Program-made: the position numbers and the translations under genes
The notes under the pieces: generated by a model
Database searches by the model: none
Told to the model about the DNA's origin: nothing
The model's input: only the letters and a program-made list of their open reading frames with translations
Shown here: positions 1 to 8,934 of the stretch, piece after piece
How the letters are laid out: every line of letters begins with the position of its first letter
How positions within the stretch are numbered: the stretch's first letter is position 1
Source of the DNA: Corallococcus macrosporus DSM 14697
GTDB taxonomy: Bacteria > Myxococcota > Myxococcia > Myxococcales > Myxococcaceae
NCBI RefSeq assembly: GCF_002305895.1
Contig: NZ_CP022203.1
Coordinates: forward strand, 4,380,501-4,444,500
Length of the DNA: 64,000 nucleotides
Reading direction: 5' to 3'

Positions 1-99
1 GCCACGGGCGAACGCGATTCACGTCACGGCGGAGCGCGCAGCGGCCCCAGTCCGAGGTGTTGATTGATGGCGTTGGAGTTGCAGCGGAGCCGGGCCTTC

Positions 100-2487
100 A
101 TGTCCCAGCTCCTTCAGGACGTTCGCCTGTCCCTGCGTCGCATGCGGCGCGAGGCCGCCTTCACGCTGGTCATCATCACCACGCTGGCGCTGGCCATTGG
201 CGCCACCACCGCCGTCTTCAGCGCGGTGTACCAGGTGCTGCTGCGGCCGTTGCCGTACCAGGCGCCGGAGCAGCTGGTGACGCTGTATCAGTCAACGCCT
301 CAGCGCGAGCGGCTGGGCGTGTCGCTGAAGTCGCTCCAGGCCTGGCGTGAGCGCGCATTCTCGTTCCAGGGGCTGGAGGGCCTGTCGATTCGCGACATCA
401 CCCTGGCGGCGGACGGCGAGCTGGAGCGGGTGCGCGCGGGCCGGGCGACGGCGGGCTTGTTCTCGCTCCTGGGCGTGCGGCCGTTGCTGGGCCAGGACTT
501 CCGCGCGGACCTGGACGGCACCGGGCTGATCCTGTCGCATGCGCTGTGGCAGCGGCGCTTCGGGGGACGCCCGGACGTGGTGGGGCAGACGGTGATGGTC
601 GACGAGCAGCTCCACACGGTGGTGGGCGTGCTGCCGCCGGGCTTCCGCTTCGCGCCGGACGTGGAGGCGTGGAAGCCGCTGGCCCTGTCCGCGGAGGAGT
701 CGGCTGGCGGGGTGTGGCTGCGCGTGGTGGGGCGGCTGCGCGACGGCGTGTCGGCGGAGCAGGCGCGCACGGAGCTGTCCGCGCTGGGGGCGGCGCTGGT
801 GCGCGAGCCGGACTTCGCGGAGGAGCCCTCCGGGGTGCGGCTGCTGCCCCTTCACACCCAGGTGGTGGAGGGCTCCCAGGAGCGGCTGTGGCTCCTGGCG
901 GGGGTGGTGGGCCTGGTGTTGCTGGTGGCTTGCGCCAACGTGGCCAACCTGTTGTTGGCCCGGGCCTCGGCGCGCGAGCGCGAGGTGTCCGTACGCGCCG
1001 CCCTGGGCGCGGGCCGTGGGCGGCTGGTTCGGCAGTTCCTGGTGGAGAGCGGGATGTTGGCGCTCGTGGGTGGCGCCGCCGGGCTGGTCCTGGCGATGTG
1101 GGGCGTGGACCTGCTGCGCGCGCTCATGCCGCCGCAGTTCGTGGGGGCCGAAGGGCTGCACCTGGAGCCGCACCTGCTGGCCATCGCGCTGGTCCTCTCC
1201 GTGCTGACCAGTCTGCTCTTCGGCCTGATCCCCGCGCTGCGTGTGTCCCGCGCGGACGCCCGGGGCGCGTTGGGCGGGCTTCGTGGGGGCGCGGGGGCCA
1301 CGCGGCGCGAAGGGGGGCGGGTGGTGCTGGTGGTCGCGCAGGTGGCCCTGGCGCTGATTCCGCTGGTGGGCGCGGGCCTCATGCTGCGGACGCTCCATGC
1401 GTTGAGCGCCGTGCCGCTGGGCTTCAATCCCCAGGGCGTCACGGTGGTGGACCTGTCCCTGCCTTCAACGAAGTACCGGGGCGAGGCTGCCCAACGCGCC
1501 CTCTTCTCCACCTTGCTCGAGCGGGTGCGGGAGCTGCCGGGGGTGACGTCCGCGGGCATGTCCAGCACGGTGCCGCTGTGGGGGCGCAATGGCCTGGCGC
1601 CGGTGCTGCTGCCGGGCGAGCCGGAGTCGACGGCGGACACCCGGGAGCTGGTCATGTTCCGCACCACCAGCGACGGCTACTTCAACACCCTGGGCATTCC
1701 GCTGATGGACGGGCGCGCCATCGAGACCTGGGATGGCCCGGGCACCGCGCCGGTGGTGGTGGTGAACGAGACGTTCGCCCGGCGCTACTTCCCGGGACGC
1801 AGCGCGGTCGGTCAGCGCGTGCGCCTGATGCTCGACGGTGAGACCTTCCGCGAAATCGTGGGCGTGGTCGGGGATGTCCAGCACAACAGCCTGGAGGCGC
1901 CCCCGGCCCCGGAGGCCTTCGTGCCCATGGGACAGCTCTGGGGGCTGCACATGCTGCTCACGGTGCGTGCCACGCAGGACAGCGCGGCGCTGGCTCCGGT
2001 GCTGCGGGAGCAGCTTCGCGCGGTGGCTCCCGCGCTGCCGAGCGCGTCGGTGCGCTCCCTGGCCTCGGTGGTGGACGCCAGCCTGGGCCACACGAAGGTG
2101 CTGAGTTCGTTGCTGGTGGCGCTGGCGGTGCTGGGGCTGGTGCTCGCCGGTGTCGGGCTCTATGGCGTGCTGTCCTATTCGGTGAGCCAACGGACGCGTG
2201 AGCTGGGCATTCGCATCGCCCTGGGCGCGACCGAGCAACAACTGGTGTGGCGGGTGGTGGGGCAGGGGCTCCGGATGGCCGCGGCCGGTGTCGCCCTGGG
2301 CCTTTGCGGCGCCGCCGTGCTCGCGCGCGGCCTGTCCAGCGTCCTGTATGGCGTGAGTGCGTTCGACGTCGTCACCTTCGCGGCCGTGCCCGCGTTGCTC
2401 GCCGGGGTGGCGCTGCTGGCGAGCTGGTTGCCCGCGCGCCGCGTCACCCGGGTGCCGCCACACGAGGCGCTGCGCTCGGACGGCTGA
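100..2487 (+). CDS. ADOP-type duplicated ABC transporter permease (MacB/FtsX family)
   Basis: An inner-membrane permease of about 795 residues with the MacB periplasmic core plus FtsX module present twice, the layout of the acidobacterial duplicated orphan permease (ADOP) group, whose usual length is near 800. The N-terminal LTLALAIGATTAVFSAVY segment is the diagnostic first helix. Further membrane clusters lie near residues 275-400, 415-450 and 670-780. I prefer the ATG at 100 because family members start a few residues before the LRR-R-AAFT stretch; an in-frame TTG-ATG at 64/67 would add 12 residues. No ATPase gene is adjacent, which is normal for ADOP orphans. The family is thought to move lipids, peptides or antibiotics, but the substrate cannot be read here. 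The first 60 bases may be the tail of an upstream gene; too little is visible to say. Confidence 0.85.
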   Translation: MSQLLQDVRLSLRRMRREAAFTLVIITTLALAIGATTAVFSAVYQVLLRPLPYQAPEQLVTLYQSTPQRERLGVSLKSLQAWRERAFSFQGLEGLSIRDITLAADGELERVRAGRATAGLFSLLGVRPLLGQDFRADLDGTGLILSHALWQRRFGGRPDVVGQTVMVDEQLHTVVGVLPPGFRFAPDVEAWKPLALSAEESAGGVWLRVVGRLRDGVSAEQARTELSALGAALVREPDFAEEPSGVRLLPLHTQVVEGSQERLWLLAGVVGLVLLVACANVANLLLARASAREREVSVRAALGAGRGRLVRQFLVESGMLALVGGAAGLVLAMWGVDLLRALMPPQFVGAEGLHLEPHLLAIALVLSVLTSLLFGLIPALRVSRADARGALGGLRGGAGATRREGGRVVLVVAQVALALIPLVGAGLMLRTLHALSAVPLGFNPQGVTVVDLSLPSTKYRGEAAQRALFSTLLERVRELPGVTSAGMSSTVPLWGRNGLAPVLLPGEPESTADTRELVMFRTTSDGYFNTLGIPLMDGRAIETWDGPGTAPVVVVNETFARRYFPGRSAVGQRVRLMLDGETFREIVGVVGDVQHNSLEAPPAPEAFVPMGQLWGLHMLLTVRATQDSAALAPVLREQLRAVAPALPSASVRSLASVVDASLGHTKVLSSLLVALAVLGLVLAGVGLYGVLSYSVSQRTRELGIRIALGATEQQLVWRVVGQGLRMAAAGVALGLCGAAVLARGLSSVLYGVSAFDVVTFAAVPALLAGVALLASWLPARRVTRVPPHEALRSDG

Positions 2488-2649
2488 GGCGGCTGGCTTC
2501 CGCAGTCGGCCAACCAACTGTCCGCGGTGAAGCGGCGCCGCCTCCTCGCGGTGGCCAACCGTGAGGAGCCGCACTGCTCGCCCGGCGCAAGCACCTCGGC
2601 GCTCACCGGGACCACGCCTGACCAACGCTTGTCGCCCCTCGTGCTTTTG

Positions 2650-2770
2650 CGCCCCCTGCTGTTCGGGCCTGCCCGCCGGCAGCGCGTTGGCCCGCAAGTG
2701 GGCGGCCATCCCCGAAGGACTCGACGTGCTCATCACCCATGGCCCTCCTGCGGGCTTGGGGGCACCGCGC
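2650..2770 (+). pseudogene. Fragment of a calcineurin-like metallophosphoesterase
   Basis: One reading frame here encodes SALARKWAAIPEGLDVLITHGPPAG, split across the usual metallophosphatase block in which a Trp-x-x-Ile-Pro segment precedes the metal-binding motif THGPP. Only the last third of such a domain is present, without the N-terminal DxH and GNHE motifs and without a credible start or stop. It sits in about 925 bp (2488-3412) where no intact gene can be supported. I read it as a decayed gene remnant. The remaining sequence of the gap shows no recognisable protein, repeat or RNA. Confidence 0.5.
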
Positions 2771-3412
2771 TTGAGCGGATGCGTGTACCCGTCATTGACA
2801 CGTCAGCGACACCCCATGACGTGTCATCCATACCCCCACGGTACGTCTCGGGGCCGCGCTTCCCACCCATGGGAGCACCCCAGCCGGACGTGCCTGCCGG
2901 AGCATGGAGGACGCTCGCACATGCAAGGTGTGGGCATTCCTTTGCCTGGAGACGACTGGCATTGGTGTTGCACAGCACGGGCTCGCATGTCTGCCGATTC
3001 CGCCACCCTGCAGGAGGTGACCGTGACGAATACGCGTGGCGGGCTTCAACCGCCTCGTGCCGCACAAAGCCCGCACGTTCGATGGCGCGCCTGGGTTGCA
3101 GGGCGCGTCGTTGCGCGCCGTGCTCGGCGAGAGCGACTCGGTCCAGTGCGCCTTGACGACGGCTGGCTAAATCTGGAGGACTTGTTGCCCCACGGCCTCA
3201 CGAAGCGCGGGCACGGCGCTCCGATGGGGTTCAAGACCCGGTACGTGCACCACCACCCGGAGACTTTCCATGCTGCCCTGGCGCGCAGCGGCGCCACCAT
3301 CCAGCAATGCAAGACGACGCGCCTCTGCCCGTATCCCCGCTTCATCCCTTCGGCCATTCCCCAGCGCATCAACCTCTGAGCGCGGCGGCGCTCCTGACTG
3401 GACCTGAAAACA

Positions 3413-4366
3413 ATGCGACCCGATGCTTCCCGTGCAAGTGGAGTGTTGAATCAAACTCCGGAATATCAATCCTGTATCCAGAGCTCAGAGAAGGTGTCCT
3501 GGCGTCTTGATGAGCTGTTGCCCAAGGACACGGTCCTGGATTTCAGTCGCCGGTTCCTTTCGGATGCGCTGACGGGCGCGGAGGCCATTCCCTTCCTGAA
3601 CGCCGAGGAGCGGCTGATGCTGAATCACATCCGCTCCAACAGCTATGCGCACCTGTTCCTGTTCCTGGAGGAATACGCCGTTGCGCTGGCCGCCCAGCGC
3701 GCCAGCCAGGAGCTGCACGGGAACGCGACGCACATGCGCGCGCTCCTGCGCTTCACGGAGGAAGAGCTGAAGCACCAGCAGCTCTTCGCGCGCTTCACCG
3801 GTGCGTTCGCCCGGGGGTTCAAGGTCGTCCCCGCCCTGCTCGACAACCACGTCGAGGTGGCACGGGCCATCATGGCGAAGTCGAACCTGGGAGTGCTCAT
3901 CTTCAACCTGCATCTGGAGTTGATGACGCAGCAGCACTATCTGGAGACGGTTCGCGGAAACAAGACCGAGCTGTTGGATCCGCTGTTCTGCAACCTGCTC
4001 AAGCACCACTGGCTCGAAGAGGCGCAGCACACCCGGCTGGACTTCCTGGAGGCGCAGAAGATCCTCTCCCGGGAACCCGATACACTGGACGCGGCCCTCA
4101 CGGAGTATGGGGAGTTGCTCCAGGCGCTGCGGGGGACGTTGAACGCCCAGCTCGCGCTCGATCTCCAGACGTTGGAAAAGGCGGTGGGGCGCACATTCAC
4201 TCCGGAGGAACACAAACACCTGTTCGAGTCCCAGGAGCGTTCGTATGTCTGGGGTTTCATCGGAATGGGGATGAAGGCGCCCCTCTTCCTCTCACGCCTG
4301 CGCGCGCTCTCCCCCATCGCCGAGCAGCGCGTCCTGGAGTTGGCTCCGACATACTACTGTGATTGA
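3413..4366 (+). CDS. AurF-like diiron (ferritin-like) oxygenase family protein
   Basis: A 317-residue helical protein with ligands spaced as in the AurF/CmlI diiron N-oxygenase group. Visible ligand candidates are Glu in FLEEYAV, EEELKHQ (Glu-x3-His), Glu in LHLELMTQQHY, and HHWLEEAQH, which supplies His-x3-Glu-x2-His. The extra histidine in the last motif is what separates AurF-like enzymes from ordinary ferritin-like proteins. AurF enzymes oxidise aryl amines to nitro groups; the substrate of this protein cannot be inferred. The start is the ATG at 3413; the ribosome site before it is weak, and the first 25 or so residues look unstructured, so a later start is possible. No biosynthetic genes flank it. 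Confidence 0.7.
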   Translation: MRPDASRASGVLNQTPEYQSCIQSSEKVSWRLDELLPKDTVLDFSRRFLSDALTGAEAIPFLNAEERLMLNHIRSNSYAHLFLFLEEYAVALAAQRASQELHGNATHMRALLRFTEEELKHQQLFARFTGAFARGFKVVPALLDNHVEVARAIMAKSNLGVLIFNLHLELMTQQHYLETVRGNKTELLDPLFCNLLKHHWLEEAQHTRLDFLEAQKILSREPDTLDAALTEYGELLQALRGTLNAQLALDLQTLEKAVGRTFTPEEHKHLFESQERSYVWGFIGMGMKAPLFLSRLRALSPIAEQRVLELAPTYYCD

Positions 4367-4527
4367 GGCGGATTTCGGGGCCGGCGCCTTGCCCTGCCGG
4401 TCCCGCGATGTTCATCGCGAGGCCCGTGCCGCTCGGCTCGTGCACCCGCAGCGCATTCCATGCCGATTTGGAGGAGTTCATCTTCTCGGTGGGGGAGCCC
4501 ATGACGCCGCAGCCATCCGCTTCCGGT

Positions 4528-4905
4528 TTAGCGGCCGCGCCCGAGGGAAGCTTCGCGCCTGCGTCGTTCACGCTCGCGACGTTGCTGGCGTGAGCGGGCG
4601 GTCACCTCCGCGATGAGGAGGATACGCTCCTCCAGTTGCTCCAGCGTCACGCCCCGGCTCATCATCGCATGGGACAGCAGCAGTGGGGCGCAGCGTGTCA
4701 ATGCCAGCACCATCGCGAGCCGCCCCGTCACCTGCTGTTGGCCCGACTCACCGACCTTGTGCTGCATCGAGAATTCCAGGAGGCGCGAGAGGGCCAGGGA
4801 AATCACCTTAAAGATGCGCGGCAACACCTGCGGAAGCAAGGTGTCAGGGCGCCGATCCTGTGGCACGTCATGGAGGCTGCGGACCATCCGACACGAGGAA
4901 CCCAT
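4528..4905 (-). CDS. Small hypothetical protein
   Basis: A 125-residue open frame whose codons on this strand mostly end in G or C and whose translation is coherent: a helical, Leu-rich stretch (LPQVLPRIFKVISLALSRLL), then GRLAMVLALTRCAPLLLSHA, then the amphipathic LEQLEERILLIAEV and a basic tail. I do not recognise the family. The first 20 residues look unlike coding sequence, so the true start may be further in. It may be a surviving piece of a larger gene, since both flanks (4367-4527 and 4906-4949) contain nothing recognisable. Confidence 0.4.
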   Translation of the reverse strand: MGSSCRMVRSLHDVPQDRRPDTLLPQVLPRIFKVISLALSRLLEFSMQHKVGESGQQQVTGRLAMVLALTRCAPLLLSHAMMSRGVTLEQLEERILLIAEVTARSRQQRRERERRRREASLGRGR

Positions 4906-4949
4906 TTCACAGGCAGGGCCTCCCAGGTCTCATCCGAGGTGAGATGAAA

Positions 4950-5010
4950 CGGGGCCCGACGCGAATGCACCGCGCCGGGCCCCGAAGGATGACGCGCCCT
5001 GGAGGGCGCG
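4950..5010 (-). terminator. Two tandem hairpins after the DUF4082 gene
   Basis: Immediately downstream of the minus-strand stop at 5017 lie two inverted repeats: an 8-bp arm at 5003-5010 against 4993-5000 with a very tight loop, and a 9-bp GC-only arm at 4976-4984 against 4950-4958 with a 17-nt loop. Position and strength fit transcription termination of the long minus-strand gene. Neither is followed by a clear T-run, so the call rests on structure and place only. Confidence 0.5.
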
Positions 5011-5016
5011 GGTGAC

Positions 5017-8000
5017 TCAGTTGTAGGTGGCGGTGTAGGTGCCGGCCAGGGCGGCGTCGACGAAGGCGAAGTCCACGCCCTTGATGGTGCGCGTCACCGT
5101 CGTCACAGGGGAGCCCGCGCGGGTGACGGACTGCAGCGTGCGGCCCGTCGTGGTGCGGGTGGGCACCATGAGGGACAGGTTGCGCGCGGGGCTCGTGAGG
5201 TCGAAGGTGAGCACCGTGCCGGTGAAGGCCACGGTGGACACCTGGGTGGCCTCGCGGGCATCGAGCCACTCCAGGAGCTGCTTCGCGGTGATGACGGGGA
5301 CGCTTTCACGCTTGGCGGACGCGATGATGGCGGCCGAGCCGGTGGAGCCAGCCGACGGCTGCGAGTCGACGTGCATGTTGGCGGTGAAGGCGCCGTAGTA
5401 GCCCTTGGTGCCCAGCGCGTTGTCCAGCAGCGTGTCGATGTGCAGCGGGTAGGACTGGCCGGACTCGTCCGTCATCTGCGTGGCGAGCTGGTAGACGTCC
5501 AGCGGCGTGCCGTCCAGGTCCGCGAAGCGCATGGCCAGGCCGGAGCCGGTGAACAGGCCCGGGCGATCCTGCACCCAGTAATCAGGCCAGTAGTAGTAGT
5601 TGGTGTCCATGCGGATGCCGTGCACGCGCGACACCTTGGGCTGGGTGGACCAGTCGCTGAACGCGATGCAGTGCGTGCGGTTGGTGACGGGCGCGGGGAC
5701 GGCGGGGAACGCGGCGGCGAAGCTGGCGAGCTGCGGGGTGAAGAAGTTCGGGTCCAGCGTGTTGGCCGTGTAGTCCGCGCAGCCGGTGTTGATGTGCAGG
5801 GCGTACTCGAAGCCCTGGGCCACGTAGGTGTTGGCCTGGGTGGCGCTCAGTCCGCCCACGTAGTCGTAGATGGTGCCTCGGATGCACTCCCAGTCATCCA
5901 CGCTGCAGCCGGCGGGGCTGTCCGCGAGGTACTGGTCCAGGCGCTGGGTGGTGGCGCCACCCGGGTGCCCGTCGCCCGTCATTACCACGACGGCCTTGTG
6001 GGCGCTGGGGAAGTACCAGAGGCGCGGCAGCGGCGTGGGGCTCGTCTGGTGCAGCACGTTGGCGAGCAGGCGCTGCTGCTCGTCCGCCTGGGGAATCTGG
6101 ACCTTGGCCAGGTTCACCCAGTCCGGCTGCGGGTCGAAGGCCGCGTTGCCGTAGAACATGTCGTTGGCGCGCGCGCCCGGGCCAATGGAGGAGCCGTCCC
6201 GGTTCTGGCCCTGCCAGTCCGGGTTGCCCTGCCGCGTGTAGATGACGGACTTCGCCAGGTCATACATGAAGGCGGTGGCGGTGCCGCTGCCCACGATGCG
6301 CTGGCTGATGGCGGTGAACGTCGTCGGGGTGGTGGCGTCCGAGTAGAGCGTGGCGACGGTGCGCGTGCCGGTGGCGACGGTGCGCTTGTCCGCGAGCCCG
6401 TGGTACTGCATCGTCTCCGCGGTGATGCCCGCGCCCGGGGCCTGGGTGTCGTCGACCCCGATGTAGCCATTGGCCTGCGTGCCCTGAGAGGCGTTGAGCC
6501 CGAGCAGCGACTGGAGGTTCGCCGCGGGCCGCAGCGCGATGAGGCTGCCGCCGGCGGTGACCCAGTTGGTGATGAGCGTCACCTGGGCCGCGCTCAGCGT
6601 CTGCTCGCCGAGCACCAGCACCTTGTAGTCATTGAGGGAGACGGAGACGCCCAGGTTGCCGGCATCGGTGCTGGCGAAGGCGGCGATGCCCTCGGCCTCC
6701 AGGATTTCGCGCAGGTAGTCGGTGAAGGGGTTGCCGGGAGCGGTGGCCACCAGCACGGGGCCCGCGCCGTGGACGCCCGGGCGGGGCGGCGGTCCGTAGG
6801 GCTCGAAGACGACGTCCACCCAGTAGTTGGAGTCCTGGTGGCTGCCGTTGGGGAACGTGGACGTGGAGGCATAGGCGAAGACACCGTTGCCGCCGCTGGT
6901 GGTGCCGGGCAGGGCGTGCAGCGGAGGGGCGTCAACTCCGGCGGCCAGGCCGTTGCTGTCGAACGAGTAGCCGCCGAGCGGCGCGAAGTAAGACGCCACG
7001 TAGGTGGTGCCTGCGGTGATGTCGACGGGGGAGGAGAACGTCACCTCCTGCCAGCCGACGGCCGTCTCGTTGGTGAAGGTGGCGGTGGCGAGCGGCTGGC
7101 CCGTGGCGCTCCACAGGTTGCCAACGTGGGTGCCGCTGTTGCCGCTGCCCTTGTAGAAGCGCACGCCCGTCACCTGTCCGTCCACGTCCGCGCGGAACTT
7201 CACGCCCACTTCGATGGCGGCGGTGTCCGGGGTGGTGGGGGTGCCGGGCGTGGCGGTGGGGGCGAAGATGCGGAAGCTGTTGCCCGGGGGCTGCGTGGGG
7301 GGCACCGCGCCGGTGGCCTGGAAGACGACGTCCACCCAATAATTGGAGTTGCCGAAGCTGTTGACGGGGAAGGAGCCTGCGGCGCCGTAGGAGAACACGC
7401 CGTTGCCGCCGCTGGTGCTGCCGGGCAGCGCGAAGAGGGGCGGGGTGTCCTGGCCACTGGCGAGGCCCCCGGTGTCGAAGGCGTACGCGCCAACGGGGGC
7501 GTGGTACGAGGCGACGTAGGTGGTGTTGGCGGCGATGGCGACCGGGGTGGAGAACGTCACCTCCTGCCAGCCGGTGGCCGTCTCCGAGGTGAAGGTGGCG
7601 AAGGCCAGGCGCTGCCCGTTGGCGCTCCAGAGGCTGCCCACGTGGGTGCCGGTGTTGGCGGCGCCCTTGTAGAAGCGCACGCCCAGCACGTTGCCGCTCA
7701 CGTTCGTCTTGAACTTCACGCCCAGCTCCACGGGGGCGGTGTCATTGGTGACGGAGGCGACGGCGGGCGTGGCGGTGGCGGGCCACAGGGTGACGGGCTC
7801 GGCCGGGCGGAAGACGACGTCCACCCAGTAGTTGGAGTCGCCGAAGCTGGTGCTCGGGAAGGAGCCCGCGGCGCCGTAGGTGAAGACGCCGTTGCCGCCG
7901 CTGGTGGCGCCCGCGAGCGCGTGCAGGGGCGGGGCGTCCACGGCCGAGGCCAGGCCCGCGCTGGTGAAGCCGTAGGCGCCGCCAGGCGCGTGGTACGAGG

Positions 8001-8400
8001 CGACGTAGGTGGTGTTGGCGCTGATGCGCACGGGCGTGGAGAACATCACCTCCTGCCAACCGGAGGCTGTCTCTCCTGTGAAGGTGGCGAAGGCGAGGCG
8101 CCCGCCCGCCTCGCTCCAGAGACTTCCCACGTGGGTGCCGGTGTTGGCGGCGCCCTTGTAGAAGCGGATGCCGAGGATGTCTCCCTCGATGTCGGACTGG
8201 AACTTCACGCCCAATTCCACCGGGGCGAAGTCATTGGTGACGGAGGGGACGGCCGGGGTGGAGCTGGGCGGGAACAGCGTGAACGTCGGCTGGGCTCGCG
8301 CGGCGGTGGGGAGCGTGAGCAGGACGGTCGCGAGCAGCGCCAGCGCGGGGGCGCAGGGCTGACGCGAGACCCGGCTGGGTCGTGGCTTCGAGGGTGTCAT
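5017..8400 (-). CDS. Secreted protein with three DUF4082 modules and a C-terminal enzyme-like region
   Basis: About 1127 residues. The ATG at 8400 is preceded by AAGGAAGAG and opens a clear Sec signal peptide ending ...TAARAQP. Three DUF4082 repeats follow (roughly residues 20-200, 205-370, 385-550), each with VELGVKF, GIRFYKG, NTGTHVGSLW, GWQEV and NYWVDVVF landmarks; these beta-sandwich modules are associated with extracellular carbohydrate-active proteins. The second half begins with a flavodoxin/ThuA-like stretch and then a domain with VVVMTGDGH and ALHINTG that may be related to polysaccharide deacetylases. A C-terminal all-beta tail ends in TYTATYN. Likely role: extracellular glycan binding or modification. 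The catalytic identity is inference. An in-frame start at 8505 would put 35 residues before the signal peptide and is unlikely. Confidence 0.75.
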   Translation of the reverse strand: MTPSKPRPSRVSRQPCAPALALLATVLLTLPTAARAQPTFTLFPPSSTPAVPSVTNDFAPVELGVKFQSDIEGDILGIRFYKGAANTGTHVGSLWSEAGGRLAFATFTGETASGWQEVMFSTPVRISANTTYVASYHAPGGAYGFTSAGLASAVDAPPLHALAGATSGGNGVFTYGAAGSFPSTSFGDSNYWVDVVFRPAEPVTLWPATATPAVASVTNDTAPVELGVKFKTNVSGNVLGVRFYKGAANTGTHVGSLWSANGQRLAFATFTSETATGWQEVTFSTPVAIAANTTYVASYHAPVGAYAFDTGGLASGQDTPPLFALPGSTSGGNGVFSYGAAGSFPVNSFGNSNYWVDVVFQATGAVPPTQPPGNSFRIFAPTATPGTPTTPDTAAIEVGVKFRADVDGQVTGVRFYKGSGNSGTHVGNLWSATGQPLATATFTNETAVGWQEVTFSSPVDITAGTTYVASYFAPLGGYSFDSNGLAAGVDAPPLHALPGTTSGGNGVFAYASTSTFPNGSHQDSNYWVDVVFEPYGPPPRPGVHGAGPVLVATAPGNPFTDYLREILEAEGIAAFASTDAGNLGVSVSLNDYKVLVLGEQTLSAAQVTLITNWVTAGGSLIALRPAANLQSLLGLNASQGTQANGYIGVDDTQAPGAGITAETMQYHGLADKRTVATGTRTVATLYSDATTPTTFTAISQRIVGSGTATAFMYDLAKSVIYTRQGNPDWQGQNRDGSSIGPGARANDMFYGNAAFDPQPDWVNLAKVQIPQADEQQRLLANVLHQTSPTPLPRLWYFPSAHKAVVVMTGDGHPGGATTQRLDQYLADSPAGCSVDDWECIRGTIYDYVGGLSATQANTYVAQGFEYALHINTGCADYTANTLDPNFFTPQLASFAAAFPAVPAPVTNRTHCIAFSDWSTQPKVSRVHGIRMDTNYYYWPDYWVQDRPGLFTGSGLAMRFADLDGTPLDVYQLATQMTDESGQSYPLHIDTLLDNALGTKGYYGAFTANMHVDSQPSAGSTGSAAIIASAKRESVPVITAKQLLEWLDAREATQVSTVAFTGTVLTFDLTSPARNLSLMVPTRTTTGRTLQSVTRAGSPVTTVTRTIKGVDFAFVDAALAGTYTATYN

Positions 8401-8934
8401 TCGGACTCTTCCTTGGGGGATGGCACGACGAGACAGAACAGCGGCTGCATTTTGCTGTCTGGCGCAGACGTGGACAATGACGCGAGACGTAGGCCCGCCA
8501 ATCATTGCCGCACGACGCGATTTTTAGCTCCCAGGCGGCCGGGTTGTTCGTGTGTCCGTTGTCTTCGTTCGTGATCGGGCGGTGGCGCAGTACCTTCATC
8601 ACCTGTGATTCACGAGACCGTGGCCGCTGAGTTTCGAATCCCTATGCCCGGCCAGGGGCACTGAGCAGGCGTGGGTTGCAGGCCGTATCTCGGGGTGCTG
8701 GATTGAAGAGACGTCAGGAGATCGGACGACTTGGGTGACGGCGCTCAACTCTTCTGTTTCAAGGGTGTCTGGTTTGGCCCCTGTCGATTGCTATGGGGTG
8801 GGTTGCACCCAGTTGCAATGTTTGGGACTGTTGTAGGTCTCCGACGCTCCCTCCCGGAAGGCGCTTGCTGCGTTTGTCGCCCAGTCCGGCCCGGGACGGC
8901 AGCGCTAGCACAGCGCAATGGTATGAGGGGATTG
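8401..8934. other. Divergent intergenic region, no gene seen
   Basis: This 534-bp stretch separates two divergently transcribed genes for exported proteins and must carry both promoters. It has a local A/T-rich patch near 8519-8528. I see no credible small gene, RNA or strong palindrome in it. Confidence 0.5.

Noticed and set aside
2527-3379. Intact 209- and 272-codon plus-strand genes
   Set aside because: Apart from the metallophosphatase scrap the translations are Arg/Pro/Cys-rich noise with no start signals.
4257-4571. Minus-strand frame of 104 codons overlapping the end of the diiron gene
   Set aside because: Part of it is antisense to the diiron protein and the remainder matches no family I can name.
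5371-8574. A plus-strand open frame of over 1000 codons opposite the DUF4082 gene
   Set aside because: It is rich in Ala/Gly/Val/Arg without domains and is the complement of a gene with clear signal peptide and repeats. High GC removes stop codons from the opposite strand.
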